NCBI RefSeq assembly: GCF_900747795.2
Contig: NC_041394.2
Location: forward strand, 115,734,462-115,798,461
Length of the DNA: 64,000 nucleotides
Reading direction: 5' to 3'
DNA from: Erpetoichthys calabaricus
Taxonomy: Eukaryota; Chordata; Cladistia; Polypteriformes; Polypteridae
Under the pieces are notes generated by a model. That model was not told where the DNA came from. It saw only the letters and a program-made list of their open reading frames with translations, and did not search any database. Of the stretch, positions 1 through 12,110 are shown piece by piece. Every line of letters begins with the position of its first letter. The stretch's first letter is position 1. Made by a program: the position numbers and the translations under genes.

Positions 1-1190
1 AATTGTTAAATAAAATTAATAATGACAAGGTAAACAACTCACAGCTGTTAGTAACGTGTGGCGAATTCTTTTACCTCAATGGCATCCCAAGTGGAATTAC
101 CGGTATTTATCAAAATGGTTATCCGCCTTTACTGTCCAGTCACCCTGGTTGTCCAAGACCTGGAACATCATAACTAAAAAACGGGATGTGCTGGATGAAA
201 ACGGTTTTCAAATTTAGAGTCAGCAAGTGAAACCTGTTAAAGTAAAGGTGAAAGACTCCCAGTAGCAAAATGCTTGTTGACCAGTGTAATTTGTTTTGCT
301 ATTATTTAGTTTATTTCTAACTTGTATTGCTCTTCCACAGTATGGCCATATTCTTTACTTTTGCCATGCCCATAGCCAGTTATGTGACATTCCAACTCAA
401 CTTGTTCTACATAATAAAAGATTGTGGCATGCATATCCAGGCATCCCTGCTTTGCAACAAGAAAATTGTGTTATTAGTAGTTATGAACTTTTTGGGTGGC
501 AATGAATTTGGTTTTGTAAGATCTGTTTTGCTTATGTCTTCTTGTTAGTTCTACCAGTCCTTTGACCTTTGTCTGACCATTAAATACAAATCTTTCCTGC
601 TTCTTTATTCATGACCCTAAATTGGATTAAGCAGTTTTGAGAATGTATTCTACATATTTATGTCCTGTATTTATTTCCAAATGCACCTGCAATATTTCCT
701 TATCTTTAATTGTGTTTAATTATATACAGTATGCAACAAAAATTTTAATACTGTAAGCTGTGATTTTTTTTGGTGTATTAAATGTGAGATATTCAAAGAA
801 TAAAGTTAAATAAGATTTTGTATGAAGCCAAATGACAAAATAAGTTAATATTAGAATTTGACATTTTACTGCATTTTATGAGTTTGGTTTTGAAGAGTAA
901 ATCTAAATTTAGCTTAAAATAACAGAGTGGCATGTTATTTTATGAAAAACTTGTCAGGGCTTGCAATGTGAAATGTAGGCATTTTTTTTTTTCTTTGGTT
1001 ATTTTTTTCCTGTATCATTATGGAAGTTTAAAGCTAAGAACCACCACATTAAACAATCTCTGGAGACTGTGCTCTAAGAAGTAATTTTATCCCTTGTTAT
1101 TTTCACCAAAATAAATTAATAAACATGTTGCTGTTTTTCCCCTTACTTCTGCTATAATTACTTCTACAGAACCTGCCTAGTTAATAGGCA
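1..1190. other. AT-rich sequence, no gene recognised
   Basis: No coding exon, RNA gene or classifiable repeat is recognised here. Two short overlapping plus-strand frames at 296-548 encode hydrophobic peptides, but they have no family resemblance and no coherent start or splice context, so I do not call them genes. Confidence 0.5.
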
Positions 1191-1489
1191 GAGGGTTATT
1201 ATGCCCACCACATTACCATAAAGAAAGCACTGTGTAAGGTGGGAAAAATCATCTGTTCAGAGAAATCAACCTTCTTCTTGTTCTCAACAATCTAATGAAC
1301 ACCCAAATGAAGTATATAGCACTAAATGAATTTCACAAAAAAGCTGTAGGTGTACAAAAACATGCCATACTGGACTGGTCAAAATAGAGCAAAGAGAAAC
1401 AAATTAAGGCATTCAAGTGGAGTATTACTGGAGGTTCACTGGGCTCTGAGCCAGTCTATCAGATGATTTACCAAAGCAGCAACATCTTC

Positions 1490-1950
1490 ATCCATATGTC
1501 CATCCACTACATGGCACTAATTTCATGACAATACTACTACTACTACTACTACTACTAAAGTGTTCAGATGGATCTGTTATAGCATGAAGTGCATTCTACT
1601 AGTGCTGATTCTGAAGCAAATATCAAGAAAACAAATTCTATATGCAACGTTTTTTATCATGATGACAACGCCCTCATTGAACATAGGTTGTCAACAAACA
1701 GTTTGAAAAGCATGGCAAGGTTGTAAAACATACATTGTGGCAATTCCAGCCACCAGATCTCAACCCACATCAGTATCAATGAAAGACTTTAGAACAACAC
1801 CTAAAGCTGCATTTTAAATTTCTAAAATCAGAAAGATAACTGATGCATTTTTCCATATAGGAATGTTGTTGCATCTCTTTCTAGTAATACTCTAGACAAC
1901 TGAGGAATATATATCAAGGCATCCCAAAGATTTTCTGTTATTTTGAGGCA
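1490..1950 (+). mobile_element. Tc1/mariner transposase relic A
   Basis: Conceptual translation across broken frames gives a block like the Tc1 FQQDNAP segment near 1,650-1,680 and a PPDLNPH block near 1,750. The latter matches the SPDLNPIE region of DDE transposases, where the last catalytic residue lies. A short CTA microsatellite sits at about 1,533-1,557. Many stops and no clear terminal repeats indicate an old, 5'-less copy. The edges are approximate. Confidence 0.55.
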
Positions 1951-1959
1951 CCCACTTAA

Positions 1960-2480
1960 AACAATTTATGATGATATGGGAATGCTTTTCTTCTTCAGGA
2001 CTTTGTAGACTTACCTTTATTGAAGTAACTATGAATTCTGCACTTTACCATAATATTCTCATAGATAGTGTTCCATCATCTATCCATGACATGAAGCCGA
2101 AGTGTAATGGAGTTATGCAGTATTACAATGGTCCAAAACACAAGAGCAAGTCTACAACTGAATGGCTCACAAGAAATAAAATTTAAGTTTTGGAGTGGAA
2201 ATAGATACTATGGCAAGACCTGAAACAAGCACTTCATGCATGTAAATTTGTAAAGGTGTCTGAATTAAGACAGATTTGCAAAGAAGAGTGTGCTAAAATT
2301 CCTCAACAGTGATGTGGAAGACTGATATCAAATTATAATAAGCATTTAGTAGAAATTATTGTTATAATTAAGTTGCTGCAAACAGAAGTATTCAATCTAG
2401 GGAGGGGTACTGTTTTTTTCACATGGGCAATATGGGTGTTGAATAATTTTGCTCTTTGAATAATTAAAAAATTGTATAAT
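1960..2480 (+). mobile_element. Tc1-like transposase relic B
   Basis: The frame at 1,968-2,186 reads IWECFSSSG and then YYNGPKHKSKSTTEWL. These match the WGCFSA and QQDNDPKHTSK blocks of Tc1 transposases; the usual aspartate of NDPKH is replaced by glycine. Beyond the stop, other frames continue with a typical C-terminal segment (RQICKEECAKIP). No intact catalytic triad remains. It abuts relic A but looks like a separate insertion of a different Tc1 subfamily. Confidence 0.65.
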
Positions 2481-2855
2481 GTGTTCAGTCAGGTTCTCTT
2501 TCTCTAACACTGTATTTTGACTAATGTCTACGGCCACTCATTGTGTAAAATAATGGAAAAAAAAAAACAGAAGAAGGGAATATTAAGTAAGGAGCAAATC
2601 ATTTTTTTACAACACTGTATTATCATTATTGCCAATACAAAACCCAGAGGATTTGAAATAAACCATATAACATTCAGTGAAGTGAAAAAGAGATGTTTTA
2701 TGTCTTTTTTAACATACAGTATGTGGACATATCAATATTTGTTCTTCGTTTAAACGCTATCAACAGACAAATGTGATATAAGAAACGTCATGCCACATTT
2801 ACATTTTGTAGTCCATTGCACTGTATAATTTAAATAAACATACATTCCAATTTTG
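2481..2855. other. Spacer between Tc1 relics
   Basis: Low-complexity AT-rich DNA. The 78-codon frame at 2,517-2,753 begins in an A-tract and resembles nothing known. I see no feature to call. Confidence 0.4.
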
Positions 2856-2859
2856 CATG

Positions 2860-3930
2860 TAGAAAATGTAAGTACACTACTACATTTATCACTACTTCCA
2901 ATGCCTAAATTAGAAAAAGGTGCACCAGGTCAGATGCAAATGACTAGAACATTTTCAGAGAGGATCTTGGAGGAACCTGTCTTATTTAAACCTCAGACAT
3001 TTACTTTGTTTGCTCTTTGCTATACAAGTGTGTTTCAACATGCCTATAGTAGATCGAAAGAGCTCACTGAGAAGATTTCCAACAACTGCCAACTTGTCCA
3101 GACCAAGCCACCCCAGCAAGTTCACTCTGGGAGCTGAATGTAACATGCTGAAAGAAATCTCTAAGAACCCTGGAACTTTATCAAAATGAACTTATATGTA
3201 TCTCTTGCCACAACTGATGTCCAAGTGCATGAGTGTACTTTTAGAAAAGAGCTGCACAAATTAGATCTATATGAGAAATGTACCAAGAGGAAAACCATCC
3301 TATCCAGAAAGAAACATGAGGGCAAGACTAAAGTTTGCCCATAAAGATTAGGACCACTGTGCTCTAGACTGACAAGGCATAAATAGAGTCATACATCCAA
3401 ATTACCAGAAAACATGTTTTGTGAAAACCAAAAACAGCATTTAAACAGAAGTACCTGACACCAACTGCAAAGCATGCTGGTGCAAATGTTATTTTTGCTT
3501 CATGAAGGCCTGGGTAGCTCATCATTATAGAATCCACCATGAACTCTTCTTTGCACCAGAGGGTTTTTGAGGATAATGTGAGACCATCTGACAAAAGACT
3601 GAAGCTCAAATGAAAGTGGACCTTAAACATACCACATACCAAAGTAAATCTACCATTGAATGGCTGCCTAAAAGTAAAGAAACAGAGAGTTCTGGAATGG
3701 ACAAACTAAAGTTTGCATCTGAATGCCATCAAGATGCTTTGGGGACGCCATGAATATTATAGAGCTGAAAGAATTCTACATGGAGGAGTTGGAAATTCTT
3801 TCTACCAGTCAAAGTCAAAGACTGCTAGACAGTTGTAGGAAACATCGACTTGAAGTTGCTTCTACCGAAGGGGGGAATACCAGATTTTAGATCCATGGGC
3901 ATACTTACTTTTTCCACAGACAGAAATTAC
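2860..3930 (+). mobile_element. Tc1-like relic C with degenerate terminal repeats
   Basis: The left edge carries GTAAGTACAC and the right edge an inverted counterpart, near 3,900-3,925. Between them, broken frames give Tc1-type segments, including a helix-turn-helix-like stretch near 3,060-3,130 (RRFPTTANLSRPSHPS-like) and a C-terminal stretch near 3,750-3,800 (MNIIELKEFYMEEL). Stops occur in all frames. It is the third Tc1 copy in tandem within 2.5 kb. Confidence 0.55.
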
Positions 3931-4192
3931 ATATCTATTAATTTTTCATTGCAAAAAATACTGTAAAGTCAATTTTTCCTTTTTTCTAAATGTCACTTTT
4001 GTCTAAAAAACTGTTTAAATGAAAATGAAATCTTGATATGTCTACATATTTAAAAAAAAAAAGAAAACATTTCATATTGATGTAGTTATTTTTTCACATA
4101 ATTATAAGTTTCATACAAAAGTTCAGACATTCTTGGCCAACTTACGTATTTTGTTGACAAATGACAATAAATTTCTCTATTGTAAAAAAAAA

Positions 4193-4771
4193 TCCTGGAG
4201 AGAAACAGTAGGGCGTTGAGACGTGATCTTCAAGTTAAGATCACGGAATACAGTTAAAAGACCCGCAAGGACCTTAAACATGAGACATTGTGCCAAGAGA
4301 TTGACCCAGGGGCGTCTCGCGATGACGTAGAACATGAGATTCTTGCAAGACACACCTACTTACGAATAAATAAGAGCAAGGGCAACCAGCAACACACTCA
4401 CTTGTGTTTTTTGGCTTTGAGCACACACAGATCCAGGGTCTCAGCGCATATAAAGCGTATAAGGACAATACGTTATAAATGAAACATCGACGACTAAGCG
4501 AAGAAGAAAGCAGCGCGGAGAAAAGAGACTCAAAAGCGATGGAGAGAAAAAAAGAGCAAAAAAGAAAAAGTAATCTAGGTGCAAATTCAGAAAATAAGGA
4601 AAGTAATTATCAGCCCGTAACAAGTGGAACTGAAACAAAGCACGTCCAATTGGGCTCAGAATTAAAAGACAGAGTAAAAAGACAAAGTAGAACTTCATAA
4701 ACACATTCACAAACGTTGGCGCTATACACATGTAGAGCAGATTATGAAAGTAGTGTAATTCGAAAGGCTCC

Positions 4772-4803
<32 letters not shown>

Positions 4804-5639
4804 GCGCGATACAAATGTGGAGAAAGTTAAAGAATATGAAAGTAGGAAAATTAGAAAGTATAAAAAAAGAAAGTAAAGATTGCAGTAGCGCAAACAAATG
4901 GAAATTATTACTCGAAAAAGGGAAAATAATCACCACGGACCAGGTGTCATTGAAAAAAAAAAAGCAGGACAAAGAGTGGTCAGAAATAAAAGGCAGAGTA
5001 GAAAACAAAGTAAAACATCATAAAGAGGTTACAAAACAAAGGGGCCAAACACACACAGAGCAGGTTAGAGATAATGAAAACTGGAATTCAAAAGACTCAA
5101 GAAAAACATAGGCGCGAAACACATGCAGAGCAAGATATAGAATATGAAAGCAGAAAAAAACAACAGCGTCAAAAAAAGAAAGTAAACATCGCATTAGCAC
5201 AAAAAAAGAGAAATTATTACTCGGAGAAATAACTAAAAGGTGAATAGAGAGTGAATATATGGACACAGGTGATATGTCAGAAGTATGCAAATATTGTAAG
5301 GCTTTGAAGTTTAAGTCAGAGAATTTCAAAAACATGTTTTACCTCACATGTCTTTATTGGTTACTTTGCAAAAAAAATTATTAACTGCTGATGATGTAGA
5401 TCGCTTTGACTGTGCTGAAATTTCAAACAGAGAAACCTATCCTGAATTATGGTACAAAGTCATTAAACACATGTCTCACTGACCTCATTTAAAAGATTCA
5501 GCATTTTGGGACTCAAAAGATTCCAAATATTGTTTTTACATAAGTTCTGAAATAAAAGTGAAGCTAATGAAATAGCAACAATTCAAAGAAAAAAAAAATC
5601 TTAAAAGTGTGTATCTGGAAAACCAAACACGGGGGCTAG
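4193..5639 (+). mobile_element. Decayed Helitron, possibly non-autonomous
   Basis: The 3' edge ends in GGGGGCTAG followed by T, matching the CTRR-T rule of rolling-circle Helitrons. The proposed 5' edge begins TC after an A, as expected for A/T target insertion. Inside, a start codon at 4,479 opens a basic N-terminal frame (73 codons). Further on come repeated segments of the type ATACACATGTAGAGCAG...TATGAAAG, near 4,724, 4,806, 5,046 and 5,116. Near 5,272-5,330 a frame reads MSEVCKYCKALKFKSE, like the CxxC zinc-finger stretch ahead of the Helitron Rep domain. Rep and helicase are missing, so the copy is internally deleted. The 5' edge is less certain than the 3' edge. Confidence 0.55.
4770..4798 (+). 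repeat. Poly(A) tract
   Basis: A run of about 28-29 A residues lies inside the Helitron remnant. It generates spurious lysine-rich and phenylalanine-rich frames on the two strands. Confidence 0.9.
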
Positions 5640-5740
5640 TTAATTAATAAGTAAATAAATAAATAATTGGATAGTATACTCATGCATACACTCAAACTCT
5701 ATAACCATTGACTGTCATGAATTAAGCCAAAATACATGTC

Positions 5741-5845
<105 letters not shown>

Positions 5846-5849
5846 ATTA

Positions 5850-7300
5850 ACAAACAGCAACCGCCACCCTGAAACCCACAAATACACAGCAGAATTATTT
5901 AAAAAGTCACAGTCCAGCTTTATAAAGGCATATTGCTGTTGGTGTTAATGAGTCCCTGTAACGTTTCTTGACACACTTCCACTGAATAATTATTTGGCCG
6001 AAAGTACTCCATGTTAGTGTGTCAGAGAGATGATGTGCAGATGTGTTCATAATGACATTCGGTTTCGTCTTCATTCTCTCCTCTATTACAACCTCAGGCT
6101 GTTTAACACTGCATCCCATAACTTAGCTTTTGATTCATTGGACAGCTCTAGGCAAATGGGCGAAAACCATCAGGTGCACAGATATTGGGTGGAATACGAT
6201 TACAGCATTACAACCCATTCTTTTGGAGTTATGAGGCAGTAACACTAATACCTGTGTCACCACACTGGCCTCCTAAAATGATAGCATTTTAAAACTTCAG
6301 TATGACTATTTGTTCTGCAATGCTTTACCAAATAAAAAAAATATTTAAAGACTTCAGTCAGTATTCAGGATGCCACTATTTACTACATAATTAACTAGGT
6401 TTTCTGCATGTTGAAGAAAAAAAACAAACAAACTTTCATTTACTGCAAAATATTTTGGTCTCAGGAATGCATGAAAAAACTTAAGGCCATAGTAAAATTA
6501 AGGCTATTTGGAACTAAGCACAAATGGTGCCAGACACTCAAACTTCAACTTGATCTTTAATAAAAAAAAAATGTAATTTAGAATAATTTAATCAGATGAT
6601 AGAATCAAAGTTCAGGCATCAGAATGGCACCAAAATCAGATCATTTGGCAGGTATACAAGACTCTTGTAACAAAACAGCAGGGCCCACTTTTGTGGCAAA
6701 GTTTGGTTGAGGTATTCAACTACACCAGTTTAGAAGCCACTCAACCTAGCTATACATTCTTGGACTGTGGGCGGAAAGCACAATAAAATAGACACCTACC
6801 TATGTTGACATAGGAAAAACATTAAATATCCACAAAATACATAGACCACCTGGGAACAGGACTATGTGCACATTAGCATAAAGAGTTAGCCTTGAATTAA
6901 TATTAAACACTCCATAAAGCTGGATGGCTGTATATATTATTATATGCTACAGATTTTCAATCTGCAGGTAAGTTTTTTCCAAGCCCATCTTTCTTTCATT
7001 TATTTGTATTCTGTTAAAACATTGTTCACGGAAACACTTCTTAAGAATAACCTCAAATCAAAACTTAATTAAATAAATTGTGAAAAAAGGTCAAAATGTA
7101 CACATTAGACTCTATGACTGAATAAATCAAAATGCTCGACATCTACTGTAAATTAGTAAAAGAAGATCAATTAAAATGTACATACTAGATTCTATTACAT
7201 AAATACAAAATTTAACAGATTACGTTAATGCAGCGAGAAACTAACTAATGTTTAGTTTAACCTTGTTTTTCTTTTTGGGGAAATGGCTGATTACTTTTTT
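5850..7300. other. Intergenic, nothing recognised
   Basis: AT-rich DNA without a recognisable exon, RNA gene or well-preserved transposon. The short frames here lack family resemblance. Confidence 0.4.
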
Positions 7301-7307
7301 TAGGGAA

Positions 7308-7405
7308 AGCAGTGTTGCCTGCCGCAGTACTATTGCTTTAGAGCTCCAGAGCCCTGGTTTCACATTCCAAACCGTGACTGTCTGTGTGGAGCTGGCACAG
7401 AATTA
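7308..7405 (+). repeat. tRNA-derived SINE relic
   Basis: The stretch TGCCTGCCGCAGTACTATTG through GTCTGTGTGGAGCTGGCAC parallels the 5' half of the SINE at 12,770. It has the tRNA-like head, a degraded box B (GGTTTCACATTCC) and the GTGTGGAGTTTGCA block. It is diverged and truncated. Confidence 0.5.
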
Positions 7406-7863
7406 TTTTAGATTTTTTTTTTCCAGGATAGTCCGATTTTCGTTCCACGTTACTGAAGATATGACTTTCAAACTGTTGGTTCTGTATGCACGTATGCATT
7501 GCAAAGGAATGGTGGGGGCCTCTATGACCCAGTCCTTGATTATGAAGGTTAGGAAAATAAATACATAACCCTTTATTGACTAAAAAAATACTTGCAAACT
7601 ATAATCAGATTGAGAAGCCAACAGCACCAAAACTGCGTATTGGTTGACTGCTTTTGTCGGAGTAAATTCGCCACTATTTTATTGTTATTTTCAAAAGAAA
7701 TCAGCACGAGGTATCCTCACGATCACATTGCTTCAATGCGGCAAATGAGCTTCAGCTATAGGCATCACCAATGCCATATAATAATTCTTTCATATTATAA
7801 CAAGGTATGAAATTGCCGATAATGAAGAAGTGCATTACACTTTCAAAAAGCATAGTACCAGTC

Positions 7864-7965
7864 AAGGCAATGCGGCACAGTGCTTAAAGCACTGACTTCG
7901 GATCAGAACATTACCAGTAATAATCGCTTTCTTTCACTCTCCACGACCCTGTGCAAGGCAAATAA
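7864..7965 (+). repeat. Possible SINE fragment
   Basis: GCGGCACAGTG followed by AGCACTGAC resembles a SINE tRNA head, and CACGACCCTGTGCAAGG resembles the SINE 3' body, with the middle missing. Weak evidence. Confidence 0.3.
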
Positions 7966-8340
7966 CTAAACAACAGTTCTCAAACTGTAAAACTGATTCC
8001 ATTAGTAGTTTTAAAATATACTGAACTTAAATATCTTTATTCAAGACAACGCACAACAAAGATATATCAATGGGTTTTCGTATGCTGTTCTTTACAAAAC
8101 ACATAGACACCAGGTGGCTTTAGGCTACCAACATCTTTCCAAGCCTCAAGATTCCATGTGTGTACAGATTCCTCTAATGTGACATCATGTTCTGATCATG
8201 ACACAAACTCTCCGTCTCTGTTTACAATGGGGGAGACAGAAAAGTTGACCGAATTACTTTCCAAATATGAGAAAAAGCAGACGTAGCTCTTCAATGCTAA
8301 TGGCATGAAAGAAGCATCAACAGGCATCGTTTTAGTACTC

Positions 8341-8720
8341 TTACCTGATGCTGTAGTAGCTCATGTTTATCACCGCGTTGCTATGACTCCCAGCCGCCGC
8401 CAGCACCTAGGTCAGAAGTTCCAGTTTGAACTGAGGGAGAGCACCTCCACCAGCCTTAGCAACGGCACATTTCAGCAACAATTTTCGGCATTGGCAGCGT
8501 CCAAACGGATGTTGTTCTCAATTGGTTGCTTGAGTCAGCTGGTCGAAAAAGAAGGCGGAGATCACGGACGCACAGGGTATGTGCAGTAGTTGGGGGCGGT
8601 GAGAGCGCCTAAAGAAACGTTTAGGTGCAAAGTTGAGGATGTGGAGGGTGAGGCTATGTCACTACGGCGATTTGCAGGTCATAGTAGAAACGTCCGCAAC
8701 AAGAAAAAAGGCTGCGAGTA
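8341..8720 (-). promoter_or_regulatory. CpG-rich segment with RFX X-box; candidate minus-strand promoter and first exon
   Basis: Against an AT-rich, CpG-poor background this stretch holds many CpG dinucleotides and a GC box (GGGGGCGG near 8,590). On the minus strand, 8,377-8,390 reads GGAGTCATAGCAAC, matching the ciliary X-box consensus GTHNYYATRRNAAC at 13 of 14 positions. Just downstream, an ATG at 8,364-8,362 opens MSYYSI and runs into AG|GTAAGAG, a strong splice donor, at 8,345/8,344. In human, RHNO1 is followed in the same orientation by the ciliary gene TULP3, so this could be that promoter. No further exon was found in the window, so the gene identity is inference only. Confidence 0.4.
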
Positions 8721-9424
8721 TAAAATATGTTAACGATTAAATGGACAATACTGAAGAAATATTTTATGATATAAATGCTTTAAAAACGAAATACCAATGA
8801 ACGACTTTTATTTCATTTCACTCACCAAAGACAGAAAATGAAGACCAGAAGAATTTGCTATTTTGCCATTTTTCGTGGCTGCAGAGCCCGACACAAGACA
8901 TGACATGAAATGACAGCATGAGAGTGTGTCCATATGTGATGGATCAAACTGCAGCCCACACTCACTGATGTCACTCCCGACATGCCAAATGATATTGTGA
9001 TATGCCTATGTAGTGATAATCCGCTCATTGAAAATAGCCAAATTGATGTGAGGCCTACAAAATGGTCAGGAAAGTTGGCCAGAATCTCCACTAGTCTGCC
9101 CAGACGGGGTGCACACAAAGGTGTCAGTGATCTACCAAGAATGGCTGGCTTCAGTCTAAACTGTGGCCAAAATAAATTCCTAAATGTCCTAATATATAAA
9201 CAAAAATACCCAACAAATAAGGAATGGACATTATCCCATGGCTAGGAGATGAACATTGCAAAGAAAGAATCTTTATAAATAAACAATTTAAAAAATGTTC
9301 TGTATAACAAAAAGCTCAAAGAGTAGAAAAGCACAAAAAGGGGTTGGCTAAAAAAAGGCAATCCAGTAACACAGTTGCAAAGCACAATCTGAACAGAGTA
9401 GTCAAAAAACAGAGCATGACAGTC

Positions 9425-9528
9425 AAAAATTCCCAGCTGTCTATGTAAAGCACTATGAGAACTTTAGAAAAGTGCTTTATAAATGTAATTAATCCATCTA
9501 TAATAATAATATAATAATAATAAAAATA
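9425..9528 (+). repeat. LINE 3' tail (L2-like)
   Basis: The sequence TTTAGAAAAGTGCTTTATAA followed by ATGTAATT and a TAA-rich tail is the usual 3' end of fish L2-like LINEs. Similar tails recur at about 20,310, 24,985, 58,335 and 58,570. Confidence 0.45.
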
Positions 9529-9650
9529 AAATGCAGTAGTACATTGTATGTGCTTGGTGTAGGTGAGTTTTTTTGCGTTTTGTTTATTAATATAATAAAC
9601 AAAACGCAAACAAACTCACCTACACCAAGCACGTACAATGTACTGCATTT
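9529..9650. repeat. Near-perfect inverted repeat (hairpin)
   Basis: The left arm (9,529-9,589) and right arm (9,593-9,650) are reverse complements, with two mismatches and one 3-nt indel over 58 positions, and are separated by only 3 nt. Read as RNA from either strand this makes one long hairpin. It adjoins a LINE tail. It could be a fold-back or MITE element, a young inverted duplication or a small-RNA precursor; no homology was recognised. Confidence 0.85.
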
Positions 9651-11335
9651 AACTGCTTGTCTCCGCAGCATTTATAGGGCTGGGGGACAGTCCCTACTCT
9701 TGGAAAACCACCCACAAAATTCCAGAAACATGGTAGAACATCTTGTCACATTCAGAAACTAAATAATAAAACAAAACTAACAAAAATACATAATAATATA
9801 AAGACAAGTCACAAATAACAATATTCACATAAATGAAACAATAAAGACATAAAAAAGGAATGTAAACATGAGCCTAGCTGGCTTAAACATAGTAGCCTAT
9901 TATCTTTGTTAACAGAAATCAAATTAATTGAAGTTAATTTATTGATCAAAGAAGAAAGATCAACATGATGAACTTGCAGATAGAGTAAGATAACTGTCCC
10001 ATAACCCTAACCTTAAATTTAACAAGGTGTAGTGTTAGGATGTTTTAGGAGAACATCATGGAAGATAAGCCTTGGAATGGAAGTGTTGATAATGATGTAA
10101 TTGTTTGGGCATGCTGCAAGTGCTGTTCGTAGGTATAACATGAGTGACATCGAAGTTTGTTAGTGTATTAACTCAAGGGATATCATAGGTACTGCAGAAT
10201 GTAGTTGCACCCTAATGGCCTATATGATAACTCTTCACAGCTACAATAGAAACCCAGAGGCCCAAATTACTGTTTTTATTACAAAATAAACAACAGATTG
10301 AATGGAATGAACCCAAAGTATGAAAGGCAGAATTAAAGAAAAACTTCTGCCACTCTGATCCAGACCACACAGGTTTTGCATTTTGATATGTTGATTCACT
10401 TCCTCACTTTAATACCTCAAAATGCCCTTTCTCATTCTTATTCTCTCTGTTAGACCCTAGCCATGTTCCTCTGCCATTTGAATTTTTTGCCTAAGCTTCC
10501 TCCAAGCTCTAGACTTCAGGCGCTTTGAGGTGTCTTGATATCACCTTCCAGGGTCACTTCTGGCCAAGCTACAGAATGATTTCCCAGGCCATGGATTTCA
10601 TCTTAGTAGCCCTGTTGGAAGTCTTGTGACCTCTTGGCATGACTTTCTTAGCTTCACTTTCTTTCTGAGCCAAGGGCATGGCATTTCTGTAAATCTAGAG
10701 TCATTTGAAATGTAACATCTAGGGGAATATTATATAGGAAGTAGCTTCACAGGCAGTCCATGTTCAAACCATGGCATGTGCAGAAAATCCTTTGGTTCCA
10801 ATGAGGTTCTCTGTTTTTTTTCTGGAGGGGACACCTTCACGATAGATAAATAAATAATTAGTCATATATTAATTAAAATTACGTGGAGAATCTTCAGTAA
10901 TAGCATGTTATTAAAGAGATAAAAACAAACATCCCTTGGATGAATGATGTGCTGCAGTAGGAGACCCTACAGTACATTGTGAAACTGCAGGCAGGTTGAT
11001 CAGCATTTAAACAGCAGATGGGAGAAGTCCATGAGCTACATCCCAGTTGACCTACATCCATTAGACAATAGATGTGATTCGAGGCACCAGCAAGCCATGT
11101 AGATTTGAGATTAGTTGCTGGATTTGTTCTTAATTTCCACCTTGTGCAACCCATGTACAATTTCACTTCAGAGTTTGTTCTGACAGGATCTTGGAATTCA
11201 GTTAGTGGAATGTTCACCTATTGCTGTTAGAAAAGAGACAATTACTGCTTTACTACTGAAAAAGTGAGGAGTATTTAGATTACCGGTAAGTCTTTAGTTA
11301 TATTTATTTAAATTAGATACATACATATTTCACTT
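9651..11335. other. Intergenic, nothing recognised
   Basis: No family-supported exon. The 107-codon minus-strand frame at 10,894-11,217 has no recognisable motif and no repeat-family match, so it is left uncalled. Confidence 0.4.
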
Positions 11336-11339
11336 CCCT

Positions 11340-12110
11340 TTCACCCATTTTATTCTGATGAGGGCTGGTGTAACAATACCAGACTAACCAGGTCACTATA
11401 GCACCTTGGCATCATCCTCTAAGCCATTCTGGGGATTTCCCAGATCCTGCCATGTTAGCTTAAACACAGTGGATGGTGCCCTGTACATTAGATGATGGAG
11501 GCAACCAGTAGGGCACCCTAATCACATCCCCAAGCCTCATTAAAGGACTCCTTCCAATCCAAACAACAGTGGTTGTATCCTAAGTTTCTCCCATACTGCC
11601 AACCTCCTTACCCTGTTAAGGAGAGTGAGCTCAGAAACCCTGCGCAGGAACTTCTCACGATTATTATTATTATTTTGATCTCTAAACAGAGCATGACCAT
11701 ATGCAATGATGGGGTTATAGAGTGACTGGTAAATTGGTCAGGTACGACTTTTGCAAAACTGCCGATGCCGCTGCAGCAACTCATTGGTTAATCTCAGTAT
11801 TGCTGCTACCCTCATTTATCAGCGGGGCTCCGAAGTAGAACTCTTCACGTGGGGCAGTTTCACCTCAAGGGAAGAAGACCTACTTTTCTGGGAGAGGACC
11901 ATCATATCAGAAATAGAGGTACCGTTTCTCAACTCAGACATAACAAAATTTAATGTAAACTGTACCAATGTGCTCCAGATATTACAGTATGATGTGGCTA
12001 AATGGACATCATCTGCAAACAACAGATGATGCTGTTTTACAGTACTTCAATTCCCAAACTGGATATCCTCCGCTTCCCCATGATACCCTGTCAATGTAGA
12101 ACAGACAATA
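11340..12110 (-). mobile_element. LINE remnant, C-terminal reverse transcriptase part
   Basis: Minus-strand frames give an RT catalytic block MFADDVHLATS (near 12,022) followed by MMVLSQKSRS. Nearer 11,600-11,720, YNPIIAYGHALFRDQ and FLRRVSELTLLNRVRR appear. The order and wording match the 3' part of the same LINE family found at 34,360-34,790. Several stops and frame breaks are present, so the copy is dead. Confidence 0.65.

Noticed and set aside
296-548. Two hydrophobic plus-strand frames
   Set aside because: Possible membrane-like peptides by composition, but no family, and AT-rich DNA yields such frames by chance.
4441-4893. 150-codon minus-strand frame rich in F and L
   Set aside because: It is the complement of the A-rich Helitron remnant; the composition is a by-product of poly(A) and poly-lysine coding.
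10894-11217. 107-codon minus-strand frame
   Set aside because: No motif, no splice or start support, no repeat-family match; most likely chance.
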